Shown here one piece after another: positions 1 to 8,478 of a DNA stretch of 64,000 bases. The translations under genes and the position numbers were made by a program. The notes beneath the pieces are model-generated. The model ran no database searches. It was not told where the DNA came from and saw only the letters and a list, made by a program, of their open reading frames with translations. Origin of the DNA: Aeromicrobium camelliae (GTDB lineage Bacteria > Actinomycetota > Actinomycetes > Propionibacteriales > Nocardioidaceae); NCBI RefSeq assembly GCF_003850045.1, contig NZ_RQJX01000009.1, positions 49,895-113,894 on the forward strand, in the 5' to 3' direction. Within the stretch, counting starts at the first letter, position 1. Each line of letters begins with the position of its first letter.

Positions 1-1
1 C

Positions 2-928
2 GCGGTCGCCACCGAGTTCCGGGGCCAGCAGCTCCTCGCTCCGCTCATGGACGAGTTGCTGCGACACGCGCGCGGCCGCGGCGATCATGTGGCGACGCTC
101 TTTGCCACCGCCAGCGGCATCTACCGCGCTCGCGGCTTTGCCCGCATTCTGCAGATCGCCAACGTCCAGCTGCCGCTCGCCTCACTCGCCCGCGTCCGGG
201 GGAGCTTGTCGATGCGGCGAGCCACCGACGCGGACGAGCCGCTGCTGGACGATCTCTACACGCAGTGGGCGCGACGACACGACGGCCCGCTGACGCGACA
301 CGGCGAGGCCTTCGCCCGGCCGGCCCCGCACCTCAAGGACCTGAGCGGTATCACCATCGTCGAGAGTGATGACGGCCCTCGAGGTTATGTCGCCTGGAAA
401 CGCGGCCAGTCCGGAGACTGGGCCGATTCGGTCATCGAGGTGCCGGAGCTCATCGCGCTCGACGACGACGCCGCCCGCACCGCGCTGTCGGCCATCGCCA
501 GTTTCGACTCTGTCGCCTCCCAGGTGCGGCTCTACACTCCGGGCGACGTGGACCCGATCCGTTGGCTGCTGCCGCAGAACGCGTGGTCGCCGCTCACCGA
601 TGCCGAGCCGTACATGCTGCGTGTGGTGGACCCGTCGGCCCTCGCCGTCTTGCCGGCACCTGCGGGCGTGACCGCGACGCTCCCGTTCACGGCGGACGGG
701 CAAGGTTGGGTGGCGCACGTGGCGGACGGACGGACCGACGTCGAGCAGGACGCGGCCGCTCGGGGCCGACAGTTCGCCCTCGGCGGGCTCGCCGTGACCT
801 TCGCCGGCGCCCTCCCCAGCCGCGGCCAGCGGGCCGTCGGCCTGCTGTCCGGCGACGACCGCGACGACGACCTGTGGGATCTCGTCTTCACGAGCGGTCG
901 CCAGCTCGCCATCCGCGACTCGTTCTGA
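2..928 (+). CDS. Eis-family GNAT N-acetyltransferase, 5' end outside window
   Basis: The reading frame is open from base 2 and continues into the unseen upstream sequence, so the start codon is missing. The first visible residues, VATEFRGQQLLAPLM, look like the acetyl-CoA pyrophosphate-binding motif of GNAT enzymes. They are followed by the helix and strand ending FATASGIYRARGF. The remaining 250 or so residues resemble the second GNAT-like domain and C-terminal SCP2-like domain of Eis proteins, which acetylate amines on antibiotics or proteins from acetyl-CoA. Eis proteins are about 400 aa, so roughly the first quarter is lost. The gene ends at TGA 926-928 and faces dnaE2 across a palindromic junction. 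The Eis-type assignment is moderately certain; the substrate is unknown. Confidence 0.7.
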   Translation, partial: AVATEFRGQQLLAPLMDELLRHARGRGDHVATLFATASGIYRARGFARILQIANVQLPLASLARVRGSLSMRRATDADEPLLDDLYTQWARRHDGPLTRHGEAFARPAPHLKDLSGITIVESDDGPRGYVAWKRGQSGDWADSVIEVPELIALDDDAARTALSAIASFDSVASQVRLYTPGDVDPIRWLLPQNAWSPLTDAEPYMLRVVDPSALAVLPAPAGVTATLPFTADGQGWVAHVADGRTDVEQDAAARGRQFALGGLAVTFAGALPSRGQRAVGLLSGDDRDDDLWDLVFTSGRQLAIRDSF

Positions 929-936
929 GGCCAGGT

Positions 937-1014
937 CGGTGAGCTGTCACGCACCGCGTGCGCGAGCGGTGAGTGATCACACACCTCGCGCCGAAAGTGC
1001 GGGACAGCTCACCG
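937..1014. repeat. Long imperfect palindrome in a convergent junction
   Basis: The outer arms CGGTGAGCTGTC (937-948) and GACAGCTCACCG (1003-1014) are perfectly complementary. Interior segments such as CGCAC/GTGCG and GCGAG/CTCGC continue the pairing, with GTGATCAC near the centre. It fills the gap between the ends of the acetyltransferase (plus) and dnaE2 (minus). It could act as a two-way terminator, a REP-like repeat, or both. No U-rich tail follows either side. Confidence 0.6.
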
Positions 1015-1020
1015 CCGGCA

Positions 1021-4000
1021 TCAGCGGAAGTCGCGCGCTCGGTGCTTGGCGGGAAGCGCCGCAGCGGCCTGCGGATAGAGACTCTCGATGCGTTCGAGGG
1101 TCTCAGCTTTGAGGTTGACCGCACCGTCGCTGTGCTCGAGGACGCCCCGGATCACCACCCCCGCCGCGCCTCGCGCCACCCGCCGGTGCCGCTGCCAGAC
1201 CGACTCGAACACCACGACGTTGAGCATGCCGGTCTCGTCCTCCAGATTGAGGAAGGTGACCCCGCCGGCCGTGTACGGGCGTTGCCGATGCGTGATGAGC
1301 CCCGCCACCCGGACGCGTCGCTGCGGCTCATGGGTGGCGAGCTCGCTCACCGCGAGGACGCCGTGCTCGCGCAGCAACGGCCGCAGGTGCTGCAGCGGGT
1401 GCTCGCCCGGTGAGATGCCCGTAGCCCACAGGTCCGCCGTGGTGACCTCGACCGCGCTCATGCCCGGCAGCATGTCCGGCGGCGGAGCATCGACACCGGA
1501 GCCTTCGAGGTGGTCCAGCCGATCGACGTACCCGGCGTTCCACAACGCCTGGCGACGGCTGAGACCGAAGCCGTCGAACGCCCCCGCCGTCGCGAGCGAC
1601 TCCATCTGCGCCACCGACAACTCCGCCCGGCGCGCCACATCCGCCATGTTCCGGAACGGCCGTTCACGACGCGCCGCGACGATGCGTTCCGCGTCGGCCT
1701 CGCCGATCTGCTGCACGCTCGCCAGACCGAGACGGACCGCATGATGGCCGTCGCGCCGATGCTCGCCCAGCCGATGGTCCGCAGCCGGATCGAACGGCGG
1801 CACCTCGGGCTGGTCATGCTCGCGGCAGCTGTCGAGTCCGGTCGGGCCCGTCCTGCCGGCCGCGACAGCTTCGAGACCGGCCTGGGCCTGCGACAGCTGG
1901 ATGTCCGGCCGTCGTACCTCGACACCGTGACGGCGCGCGTCGGCGACCAGGGACTGCGGGGAGTAGAACCCCATGGGCTGGGCGCGCAGCAGTCCGGCGA
2001 GGAACGCCGCCGGATAGTGCAGTTTGAGCCAGGAACTGGCGTAGACCAGCAGCGCGAAGCTGATCGCATGACTCTCGGCGAAACCGAAGTTGGCGAACGC
2101 CTGGATGCGCGCGTAGATGTCGTCGGCCAGCTGTCCGGTGATCCCGTGCTCGGCCATGCCCGCGTACAGCTTGGCTTCGAGCCGCTCGATCTTCTCGACG
2201 CCGCGCTTGGAGCCCATGGCCCTTCGCAGCAGATCCGCGTCATCGCCGGTGCACCCGCCGACCGCCATGGCGATCTGCATGAGCTGCTCCTGGAACAGCG
2301 GCACCCCCATCGTGCGCTCCAGGACCGGCTTCAGGGCCGGATGCAGATAGTCGACCTTCTCGGTGCCCAGCCGCCGGCGGATGTAGGGGTGGACCGCTCC
2401 GCCCTGGATCGGACCGGGCCGGATGAGCGCGATCTCGATGACGAGGTCATAGAAGCAGCGGGGACGCAACCGCGGCAACGTGCCGATCTGGGCGCGGCTC
2501 TCCACCTGGAAGACGCCGATGGAGTCGGCGCGGCACAGCATGTCGTAGACCGCGGCCTCCTCCTTCGGCAGCGTCGCGAGCTCCCACCGCTCCCCCGTGT
2601 GCGCCGCGATCAGATCGAAGGTGTGCTGCATCGCACCGAGCATGCCCAGACCGAGCAGGTCGAACTTGACCAGGCCCATCCAGGCGCAATCGTCCTTGTC
2701 CCACTGCAGGACCGTGCGGCCCTCCATGCGCGCCCGCTCGATCGGGACGACCTCCCCCACCGGCCGCGCCGTCAGCACCATGCCCCCGGAGTGGATGCCC
2801 AGATGCCGCGGGGCTCCGAGCGCTTGCCCGGCCAGCTCGATGACCGGCTGGGGCGGCGCGCCGGCGTCCTGCGGATCCTCCACCGTCACCTCGGACCACG
2901 AGTCGATCCGTTTGCTCCAGGCATCCTGCTGGCCCGGCGAGTACCCGAGCGCCTTGGCCATGTCGCGCACCGCCGACTTGGGCCGGTAGCTGATGACGTT
3001 GGCGACCTGCGCGGCGTTGCGGCGCCCGTAGCGTTCATAGACCCACTGGATGACCTCCTCACGACGATCGGAATCGAAATCGACATCGATGTCGGGCTCC
3101 TCGTCTCGAGTCGCGGACAGGAAGCGCTCGAACGGCAGACCGAACTTGATCGAGTCGACCGCCGTGATCCCCAGGGCGTAGCAGACCGCGGAGTTGGCCG
3201 CCGACCCTCGCCCCTGGCACAGGATGCCGCGGCTCTTCGCGTACTGGACGATGTCGTGGACGATGAGGAAATAGCCGGGGAAGTCCTTGGCCTCGATGAC
3301 GGCGAGCTCGCGCTGCAGCCGTTCCTCGGCCTCCTCGCGATGGTGGGCGTAGAGCCGGTCAGCGCCCTGACGAACCAGCTCGCGCAGCCAGGTCATCGGA
3401 GTATGCCCCTCCGGGACGGGGAACCGCGGCAGGTCCGGCGAGGCTCGCCGCAGATCGAAACCGATCTCCTCGGCGATCAGCACCGAGCGTTCCACCGCCC
3501 CGGGATACCGGTCGAAGCGCTGGCGCATCTCGGCACCGGACCGCAGGTACCCCACCGACCCGAGCCAGCCGTGCATCTCGGCCAGGCTGCGTCGTGCCCG
3601 CACTGCGGCGAAGGCCTGGGCGAGGCGGACGTCGCGGGGCCGCGCCGCGTGGACGTTGCCGGTGGCCACGACAGGCAGCCCGTGCTCGCGAGCCAGCGCA
3701 GCGAGCGTGTCGTTGACGGCGCTGTCCTGCGGATAGCCGTGGTCGGTGAGTTCGACGACGACGTTGTCGGCGCCGAATCGTTCGACCAGGGCGACGAGCT
3801 CACGACCGGCCGCCGGGGCCCCGTGGTCCGCGAGCGCCTGACGGACCGCCCCCTTCCGGCATCCCGTCAGCACCACGACGCGGTCGCGCAGGTGGCCGGC
3901 GAGGGCGTCGAGGTCGTACAGCGGCCGGCCCTTCTCGTCCCCGGCGAGTTGCGCGTCGGTGATCGCCCCGGACAGCGCGTGGTAACCCTCGACGCCGCGG

Positions 4001-4434
4001 GCGAGGAGCAGCAGATGCGTGCCTTCGGGATCCGGACGGCCGTTCTGCGGCGAGGTGAGGCCGAGGGAGAGCTCGGCTCCGTAGACCGTCGACATCCCGT
4101 GCAGCGTCGCCGCCTCGGAGAACCGGGCAGCCCCGTAGAAGCCGTCATGGTCGGTGAGCGCCACCGCGGACAGCCCGAGACGCACCGCCTCCTCCACGAT
4201 CTCCTCGGGTCCACTGGCCCCGTCGAGGAAACTGAAGTCGCTGTGACAGTGCAGCTCGGCGTACGGCACGACGTCCCCGGAAGGGCGTGCGAGGCCCTCC
4301 GGCGCGTCATAGGCGTCGCGCTTGCGCGACCAGGCGGGGCCGTCACCGCCGTCCGGTTCGTGCCGGTGCGGGACCCGGCCGGACAGCCGCGCCTCGAGCT
4401 CGCGCCACGAGATATCCGGGTTGTGCCATCCCAT
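1021..4434 (-). CDS. dnaE2: Error-prone DNA polymerase III alpha subunit DnaE2 (ImuC)
   Basis: This 1137-aa C-family polymerase performs damage-induced mutagenic translesion synthesis with ImuA' and ImuB. An N-terminal PHP domain begins near residue 58 (AELHCHSDFSFLDG, later ALTDHDG). The catalytic palm motif PDIDVDFDSD lies at 447-456. A helix-hairpin-helix segment and a C-terminal OB-type nucleic-acid domain (about 1020-1110) follow. The length is close to DnaE2 (about 1080 aa) and shorter than replicative DnaE1. The ATG at 4434 follows GGAGGAGAG and lies 31 bp after the imuB stop, so the gene is the last of an SOS-controlled operon. The PHP metal residues look largely kept; residual exonuclease activity cannot be judged from the sequence. 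Confidence 0.95.
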   Translation of the reverse strand: MGWHNPDISWRELEARLSGRVPHRHEPDGGDGPAWSRKRDAYDAPEGLARPSGDVVPYAELHCHSDFSFLDGASGPEEIVEEAVRLGLSAVALTDHDGFYGAARFSEAATLHGMSTVYGAELSLGLTSPQNGRPDPEGTHLLLLARGVEGYHALSGAITDAQLAGDEKGRPLYDLDALAGHLRDRVVVLTGCRKGAVRQALADHGAPAAGRELVALVERFGADNVVVELTDHGYPQDSAVNDTLAALAREHGLPVVATGNVHAARPRDVRLAQAFAAVRARRSLAEMHGWLGSVGYLRSGAEMRQRFDRYPGAVERSVLIAEEIGFDLRRASPDLPRFPVPEGHTPMTWLRELVRQGADRLYAHHREEAEERLQRELAVIEAKDFPGYFLIVHDIVQYAKSRGILCQGRGSAANSAVCYALGITAVDSIKFGLPFERFLSATRDEEPDIDVDFDSDRREEVIQWVYERYGRRNAAQVANVISYRPKSAVRDMAKALGYSPGQQDAWSKRIDSWSEVTVEDPQDAGAPPQPVIELAGQALGAPRHLGIHSGGMVLTARPVGEVVPIERARMEGRTVLQWDKDDCAWMGLVKFDLLGLGMLGAMQHTFDLIAAHTGERWELATLPKEEAAVYDMLCRADSIGVFQVESRAQIGTLPRLRPRCFYDLVIEIALIRPGPIQGGAVHPYIRRRLGTEKVDYLHPALKPVLERTMGVPLFQEQLMQIAMAVGGCTGDDADLLRRAMGSKRGVEKIERLEAKLYAGMAEHGITGQLADDIYARIQAFANFGFAESHAISFALLVYASSWLKLHYPAAFLAGLLRAQPMGFYSPQSLVADARRHGVEVRRPDIQLSQAQAGLEAVAAGRTGPTGLDSCREHDQPEVPPFDPAADHRLGEHRRDGHHAVRLGLASVQQIGEADAERIVAARRERPFRNMADVARRAELSVAQMESLATAGAFDGFGLSRRQALWNAGYVDRLDHLEGSGVDAPPPDMLPGMSAVEVTTADLWATGISPGEHPLQHLRPLLREHGVLAVSELATHEPQRRVRVAGLITHRQRPYTAGGVTFLNLEDETGMLNVVVFESVWQRHRRVARGAAGVVIRGVLEHSDGAVNLKAETLERIESLYPQAAAALPAKHRARDFR

Positions 4435-4465
4435 CGCTCTCCTCCTCCCTCGCTACGGGACCCGG

Positions 4466-5986
4466 TCAGTCGTAACGGGCCTCGGTCCACCAGTGGCCGT
4501 TCTCGACGCACATGAGCCAGGCGCTGCCGTCGACGCCGACGACCTGGAAGCGGGCGACCCGGCGCGCGGCGTGCTCGTCCCACCAGAGGTCGTCGATCGG
4601 CCAAGGGCCGGCCCAGGCCGCGACGGGCTGCCAGGCCTCGTCCGGACGAGGGCGGAACCGGGCGGGTTCTCCGGTCAGACCGCCGCGTCCGGTGACCACG
4701 ACGCTCTGCCCCTCGGCGCCCACGACCTGCGCCGGCACCGGCTCGGGCAGGACACGGGCCGGGGCAGGAGCCGACGGGATCGCTCCGGGCCATGGCGCGT
4801 CCGTGGCCCGGACGCCGACCGGTCGATCGCCCCACGGCGCGGTCAGCTGGCGCTCGCGCGGATCCCGCCCACCCTGCACGCCCGCCGAACGCACCGCCTC
4901 GGGCCCGACGAGGCTCTGGACCCGGGCCACCCCCCGCTCCACCTGCTCGTCGACGCCGCCCCCGAACAGGCTCTCAGCGTGCTCGCCGAGGGTGGCGAGG
5001 GCTTCGGGGACGATGCGGACTTCGTCGACGGGGTGCGCGATCACCCCCGGCACCTGCAGCTGCCAGCGCACCCGGTCGATCAGATCAGCCGAGGAGAACC
5101 ATCGCGGATGCCTCCAGGCACGCTCGTGGGCGAGAGCGCCGTCGGCATCGATCTCGATCCGCACGGCCGTGGCCACCTCACCGCGCCCGGCCAACGCGGC
5201 CACGAAGGACTCGGCCGCGGTGCGCAGGCTGAACGCGATCGCCTCGCTGCTGGTGAGCGGCGGCTCGAACACGGCGCGTCCGATGAGGTCGGGCGGCACC
5301 TCGCGACGGGCGACGAGACGGTGATCCTCGCCCCGGGCGAGCCGGTGGGCCATCGCACCGAGCGGACCGAAGCGGGTGTGGACGTCACGGGACGGCAACC
5401 GCGCGAAGTCGCCCAGGGTGCGCAGGCCGAGCCGCCGCAGCAGATCGACCATCTCGGCGTCGTCGAGCACGTCGAGCGGCAGTTCGCGGACGAAGTCGGG
5501 CGAGCCACCGGCCGGGACGACGAGCGCCTCCTGCACCGGTGCGCGACGAGCGGCCTGCTCAGCGGTGAAGAGATCGTCGGCGATGCCGCACCGCACGTCC
5601 CACAGCCCGTGCTCGACGAGCTGCTCGGTGATGACCGCTGCCGCCTCGATCTCACCGCCGTAGTAGCGCGCGGGGACGCCCAGCGCACACAGACCCGGAC
5701 GCAACGGGGCCACGCCGGGGCTCAACGACTCGATGAGGGCGAGGATGGGCTCGAAGGCGCGGGCGTCGGCATCGGCGTCGTGGTCGCGGAGCACGAGTTC
5801 GGGGCAGCGCGCTTGGGCGTCGCGACGTCGCATGCCGCGACGCACCCCCTCCTCCCGCGCCCGGGGCGAGCAGGCCAGGACGGTGCCGCCCCGCTCCAGC
5901 ACGGCCGTCGGGGTATCGGGCGGCAGGTCGGACAGCTGCGCCACGACCGGCCAGTCGGGGCACCAGAGCACCAGGATGCGCGCCAT
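4466..5986 (-). CDS. imuB: ImuB, Y-family polymerase-like mutasome protein
   Basis: This 506-aa DinB-like protein starts MARILVLWCPDWPVVAQ, the usual ImuB N-terminus. The acidic residues expected in active Y-family polymerases are not evident there. In the known system ImuB is catalytically dead and links DnaE2 and ImuA' to the beta clamp. The fingers and thumb regions extend to about residue 330, with a proline-rich linker and a C-terminal domain rich in Trp (WWDEHAARR, GHWWTEARYD) after that. The ATG at 5986 was chosen over a longer upstream frame because it matches the family start and lies 1 bp after the imuA' stop, indicating translational coupling. I did not find a clear canonical clamp-binding pentapeptide. 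Confidence 0.9.
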   Translation of the reverse strand: MARILVLWCPDWPVVAQLSDLPPDTPTAVLERGGTVLACSPRAREEGVRRGMRRRDAQARCPELVLRDHDADADARAFEPILALIESLSPGVAPLRPGLCALGVPARYYGGEIEAAAVITEQLVEHGLWDVRCGIADDLFTAEQAARRAPVQEALVVPAGGSPDFVRELPLDVLDDAEMVDLLRRLGLRTLGDFARLPSRDVHTRFGPLGAMAHRLARGEDHRLVARREVPPDLIGRAVFEPPLTSSEAIAFSLRTAAESFVAALAGRGEVATAVRIEIDADGALAHERAWRHPRWFSSADLIDRVRWQLQVPGVIAHPVDEVRIVPEALATLGEHAESLFGGGVDEQVERGVARVQSLVGPEAVRSAGVQGGRDPRERQLTAPWGDRPVGVRATDAPWPGAIPSAPAPARVLPEPVPAQVVGAEGQSVVVTGRGGLTGEPARFRPRPDEAWQPVAAWAGPWPIDDLWWDEHAARRVARFQVVGVDGSAWLMCVENGHWWTEARYD

Positions 5987-5987
5987 G

Positions 5988-6635
5988 TCAGCCCACGCTC
6001 CGCAGGCGGGGCGCGAGCGACTCGACCGCCCGGACCTGCTGATCGCCGTCGGGCAGCCAGAAGCGCCGCCGCGCCGCCGGCCGGCCGACCTGCTGCACCT
6101 CGATCGTCGCCTGCCGCGACTGCAGATGCCCGCTCCCGCGCTCGACCCCGTGCCAGACGACGTCGGTGAGCCGCACGTGGGCGCGCGCCCGGGGCCAGGC
6201 ACCGTCCCACGCGATGATGATGCTCTGTCGTTCGTAGAGCCGAGCGGCCATGCGCTGCGCGTCGCGCGCGGAGATGTCGCGCCCGGCCACGACCACGACG
6301 GAGACCACGTCGACGAGGGCCGCGACGACGGCGAGCCAGTCCTCGCCCGGATCGGGGACGAGCACGGTGCGCTCGAGGTCGACGCCGAAGGACTGCGCGG
6401 CCTCCATGCCGAAGTCGTCGGCCCCGACTACCGCGCACCAGGCTCCATCGTGGGAGGACGGGCCGGCCATGACGAGCATCGCGAGCGTGGCCGAGTCGAC
6501 GGTGTAGGCGTGGCCGACTTGCAGGTCGAGCATGCCGGACAAGGCCGGGTGAACGGTCAGGGACGCGACCTGCGGGCGCCCCTCGAGCTGGCGCACCTTG
6601 GCGCGCAGATCATCGATCAGAGCAGCACGGGACAC
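5988..6635 (-). CDS. imuA: ImuA', RecA-like accessory protein of the mutasome
   Basis: This protein of about 215 aa starts VSRAALIDDLRAKVRQLEG and belongs to the actinobacterial ImuA' family, distantly RecA-like and required with ImuB and DnaE2 for SOS mutagenesis. A GTG at 6635 is proposed. A GTG at 6653 is also in frame (six residues longer) but lies inside the LexA-type box, so the shorter start is preferred. GGGAGG abuts the 6635 codon too closely for an ideal ribosome site, so the start is uncertain and may be near-leaderless. The gene heads the imuA'-imuB-dnaE2 operon and its promoter region carries the only perfect SOS box noticed in the window. Confidence 0.85.
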   Translation of the reverse strand: MSRAALIDDLRAKVRQLEGRPQVASLTVHPALSGMLDLQVGHAYTVDSATLAMLVMAGPSSHDGAWCAVVGADDFGMEAAQSFGVDLERTVLVPDPGEDWLAVVAALVDVVSVVVVAGRDISARDAQRMAARLYERQSIIIAWDGAWPRARAHVRLTDVVWHGVERGSGHLQSRQATIEVQQVGRPAARRRFWLPDGDQQVRAVESLAPRLRSVG

Positions 6636-6645
6636 CCTCCCAGTA

Positions 6646-6661
6646 TCGAACACCTGTTCGA
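6646..6661 (-). promoter_or_regulatory. LexA/SOS box of the imuA'-imuB-dnaE2 operon
   Basis: TCGAAC-ACCT-GTTCGA is a perfect inverted repeat matching the known actinobacterial SOS box TCGAAC-N4-GTTCGA. It lies 11 bp upstream of the proposed imuA' start, where a bound LexA would block the promoter. Mutasome operons in mycobacteria carry the same type of site. Confidence 0.93.
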
Positions 6662-6691
6662 ACAGGTCAATCCGGAGGAACCCTCGCCATG

Positions 6692-6740
6692 CCAGTGGGG
6701 AGCTCCGCTGTCACCTCGCGACAGCGAAACTCCCCACTGG
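6692..6740 (-). repeat. Hairpin-forming repeat, copy 1 of GGGGAGCTTCGCTGTC family; likely terminator
   Basis: The 21-nt arms (6692-6712 and 6720-6740) pair at 19 of 21 positions around a 7-nt loop. The motif GGGGAGCTCCGCTGTCA recurs at 52631-52676 downstream of rho. This copy is 31 bp after the end of the peptide-transporter ATPase gene and before the SOS promoter, so it probably ends dpp transcription. Confidence 0.65.
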
Positions 6741-6771
6741 TGTCAGACGTCCTACGTCTCCTGGTAAACCG

Positions 6772-8478
6772 TCAGCTTGCGAGTTCGATCGAGCCGCCGG
6801 GGATGGCGTCGAGGAGTTTGCGGGTGTACTCCTCGCGCGGGCGGTCGAAGACCTCGGTCACCGTCGCCTGCTCCACGACCTTGCCGTTCTGCATCACCAG
6901 GACGTCGTCGGCGATCTGACGGACCACCGCGAGATCGTGGGTGATGAACAGGTAGCTCAGGCCCAACTCGGCCTGCAGGTCGTTGAGCAACGTGAGGATC
7001 TGCGCCTGCACGAGCACGTCGAGCGCGGAGACCGCCTCGTCGAGGATGACCACCTCGGGATCGAGCGCCAGCGCACGGGCGATCGCCACGCGCTGCCGCT
7101 GGCCACCGGACAGCTCGCTGGGGAACCGGCGCATCACCGCCGACGGGAGCGAGACCTTGTCGAGCAGGTCGCGGATCTTGGCCTCGCGCTCCTTGTCGCT
7201 ACCGATCTTGTGGGTGCGCAGCGGCTCCTCGATCGAGCGGTAGATCGAGTACATCGGGTCCAGCGAGGCGTAGGGGTTCTGGAACACCGGCTGCACCCGG
7301 CGCCGGAACGCCAGCTGCTGCTTCTTGTCGCGCAGCGAGGTGATGTCGATGCCGTCGAACTCCACCGAGCCGCTGGTCGGCTCCAGCAGGTCCAGGACCA
7401 TGCGGGCCACCGTGGACTTGCCCGACCCGGACTCCCCCACGATCGCCGTCGTCGTTCCGCGCCGCAGGCGGAACGACACGTCGTCGACGGCGGTGAAGTC
7501 GATCGAGCGGCCCGGTGCACCACCGGGGAGCTTGAACACCTTGGTGAGGTTCTTGGCCTCGACCACGGCAGTCGTGACCTCGCCGCCGAGCAACTCGTCC
7601 TCCGCGACGACCTCCGCCGCGATCTCGCCGGCGGTCTTGACCGAGCTTTCGCGCACCTCCGCCCGCAACTGCGAGGTCAGCCGCTGCGACGCCAATGACG
7701 GCGCGGACGAGATGAGCCGCTTCGAGTAGGGGTGCTGCGGGTTCTTGAGGATCTGCAGCGCCGGGCCGGATTCCACGACCTGCCCCTTGTACATCACCAC
7801 GAGGTGGTCGGCTCGCTCCGCGGCCAGGCCCAGGTCGTGGGTGATCAGCAGCACCGCGACGCCCAGATCGGCGGTCAACGTCTCCAGGTGGTCGAGGATC
7901 TGCTTCTGCACCGTGACGTCGAGCGCCGAGGTGGGCTCGTCGGCGATGAGCAGCTTCGGACGTGCCGCCAGGCCCATCGCGATGAGGGCGCGCTGGCGCA
8001 TACCGCCGGAGTACTCGTGCGGGAACTGCCGGGCACGGCTGGCCGCATCGGGAAGCCCGGCCTCCTCGAGCAACTCCACCACGCGCTTGTCGGCGGCCTT
8101 GCCCTTGGCGATGCCGTTGGCTTCCAGCGACTCCTTGATCTGCGACCCGACCCGCACGAGCGGGTTGAGGTTCGACATCGGGTCTTGCGGAACCAAGCCG
8201 ATCTGGCTGCCCCGGATCGCCTCACGCTCGCGGCGCTTGAGATGCGTGATGTCGCGCCCGTCGAACACGATCGAGCCGCCGGTGACGTGGCCCGTACCGG
8301 GCAGCAGGTCGATGATCGCGTGCGCGGTGGTGGACTTGCCCGAGCCGGACTCACCCACGATGGCGACGGTCTGCCCCGGGTAGACGGTCAGACTCGCCCC
8401 GCGGACCGCGGGGATATCCGTCTTGCCGGCGCGGAAGGCGACCTGCAGGTCGGTGATCTGCAACAGAGGTTCGGTCAT
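6772..8478 (-). CDS. Peptide ABC transporter, fused double ATP-binding protein (DppD-DppF type)
   Basis: This 568-aa protein carries two complete nucleotide-binding domains. The first has Walker A GESGSGKSTTAHAI near residue 41 and signature EYSGGMRQRALIAMG. The second has Walker A GESGSGKSTVARMV near residue 345 and signature ELSGGQRQRVAIARA. Each half is followed by the Opp-type C-terminal extension seen in dipeptide/oligopeptide and nickel importers. One polypeptide can therefore supply both ATPase subunits for the two downstream-encoded permeases. The ATG at 8478 overlaps the stop of the permease gene by 4 bp. It is the last gene of the four-gene import operon. The exact substrate (peptide versus other) is not visible. 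Confidence 0.93.
   Translation of the reverse strand: MTEPLLQITDLQVAFRAGKTDIPAVRGASLTVYPGQTVAIVGESGSGKSTTAHAIIDLLPGTGHVTGGSIVFDGRDITHLKRREREAIRGSQIGLVPQDPMSNLNPLVRVGSQIKESLEANGIAKGKAADKRVVELLEEAGLPDAASRARQFPHEYSGGMRQRALIAMGLAARPKLLIADEPTSALDVTVQKQILDHLETLTADLGVAVLLITHDLGLAAERADHLVVMYKGQVVESGPALQILKNPQHPYSKRLISSAPSLASQRLTSQLRAEVRESSVKTAGEIAAEVVAEDELLGGEVTTAVVEAKNLTKVFKLPGGAPGRSIDFTAVDDVSFRLRRGTTTAIVGESGSGKSTVARMVLDLLEPTSGSVEFDGIDITSLRDKKQQLAFRRRVQPVFQNPYASLDPMYSIYRSIEEPLRTHKIGSDKEREAKIRDLLDKVSLPSAVMRRFPSELSGGQRQRVAIARALALDPEVVILDEAVSALDVLVQAQILTLLNDLQAELGLSYLFITHDLAVVRQIADDVLVMQNGKVVEQATVTEVFDRPREEYTRKLLDAIPGGSIELAS

Noticed and set aside
1510..4515. 1001-codon open frame antisense to dnaE2
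   Set aside because: It mirrors dnaE2, which has all polymerase motifs. The antisense product is Arg/Gly/Asp-rich without domains, a usual by-product of high-GC codon bias.
4466..5986. Active DinB/DNA polymerase IV
   Set aside because: Catalytic acidic residues of the N-terminal motif are absent and the gene sits in an imuA'-imuB-dnaE2 operon.
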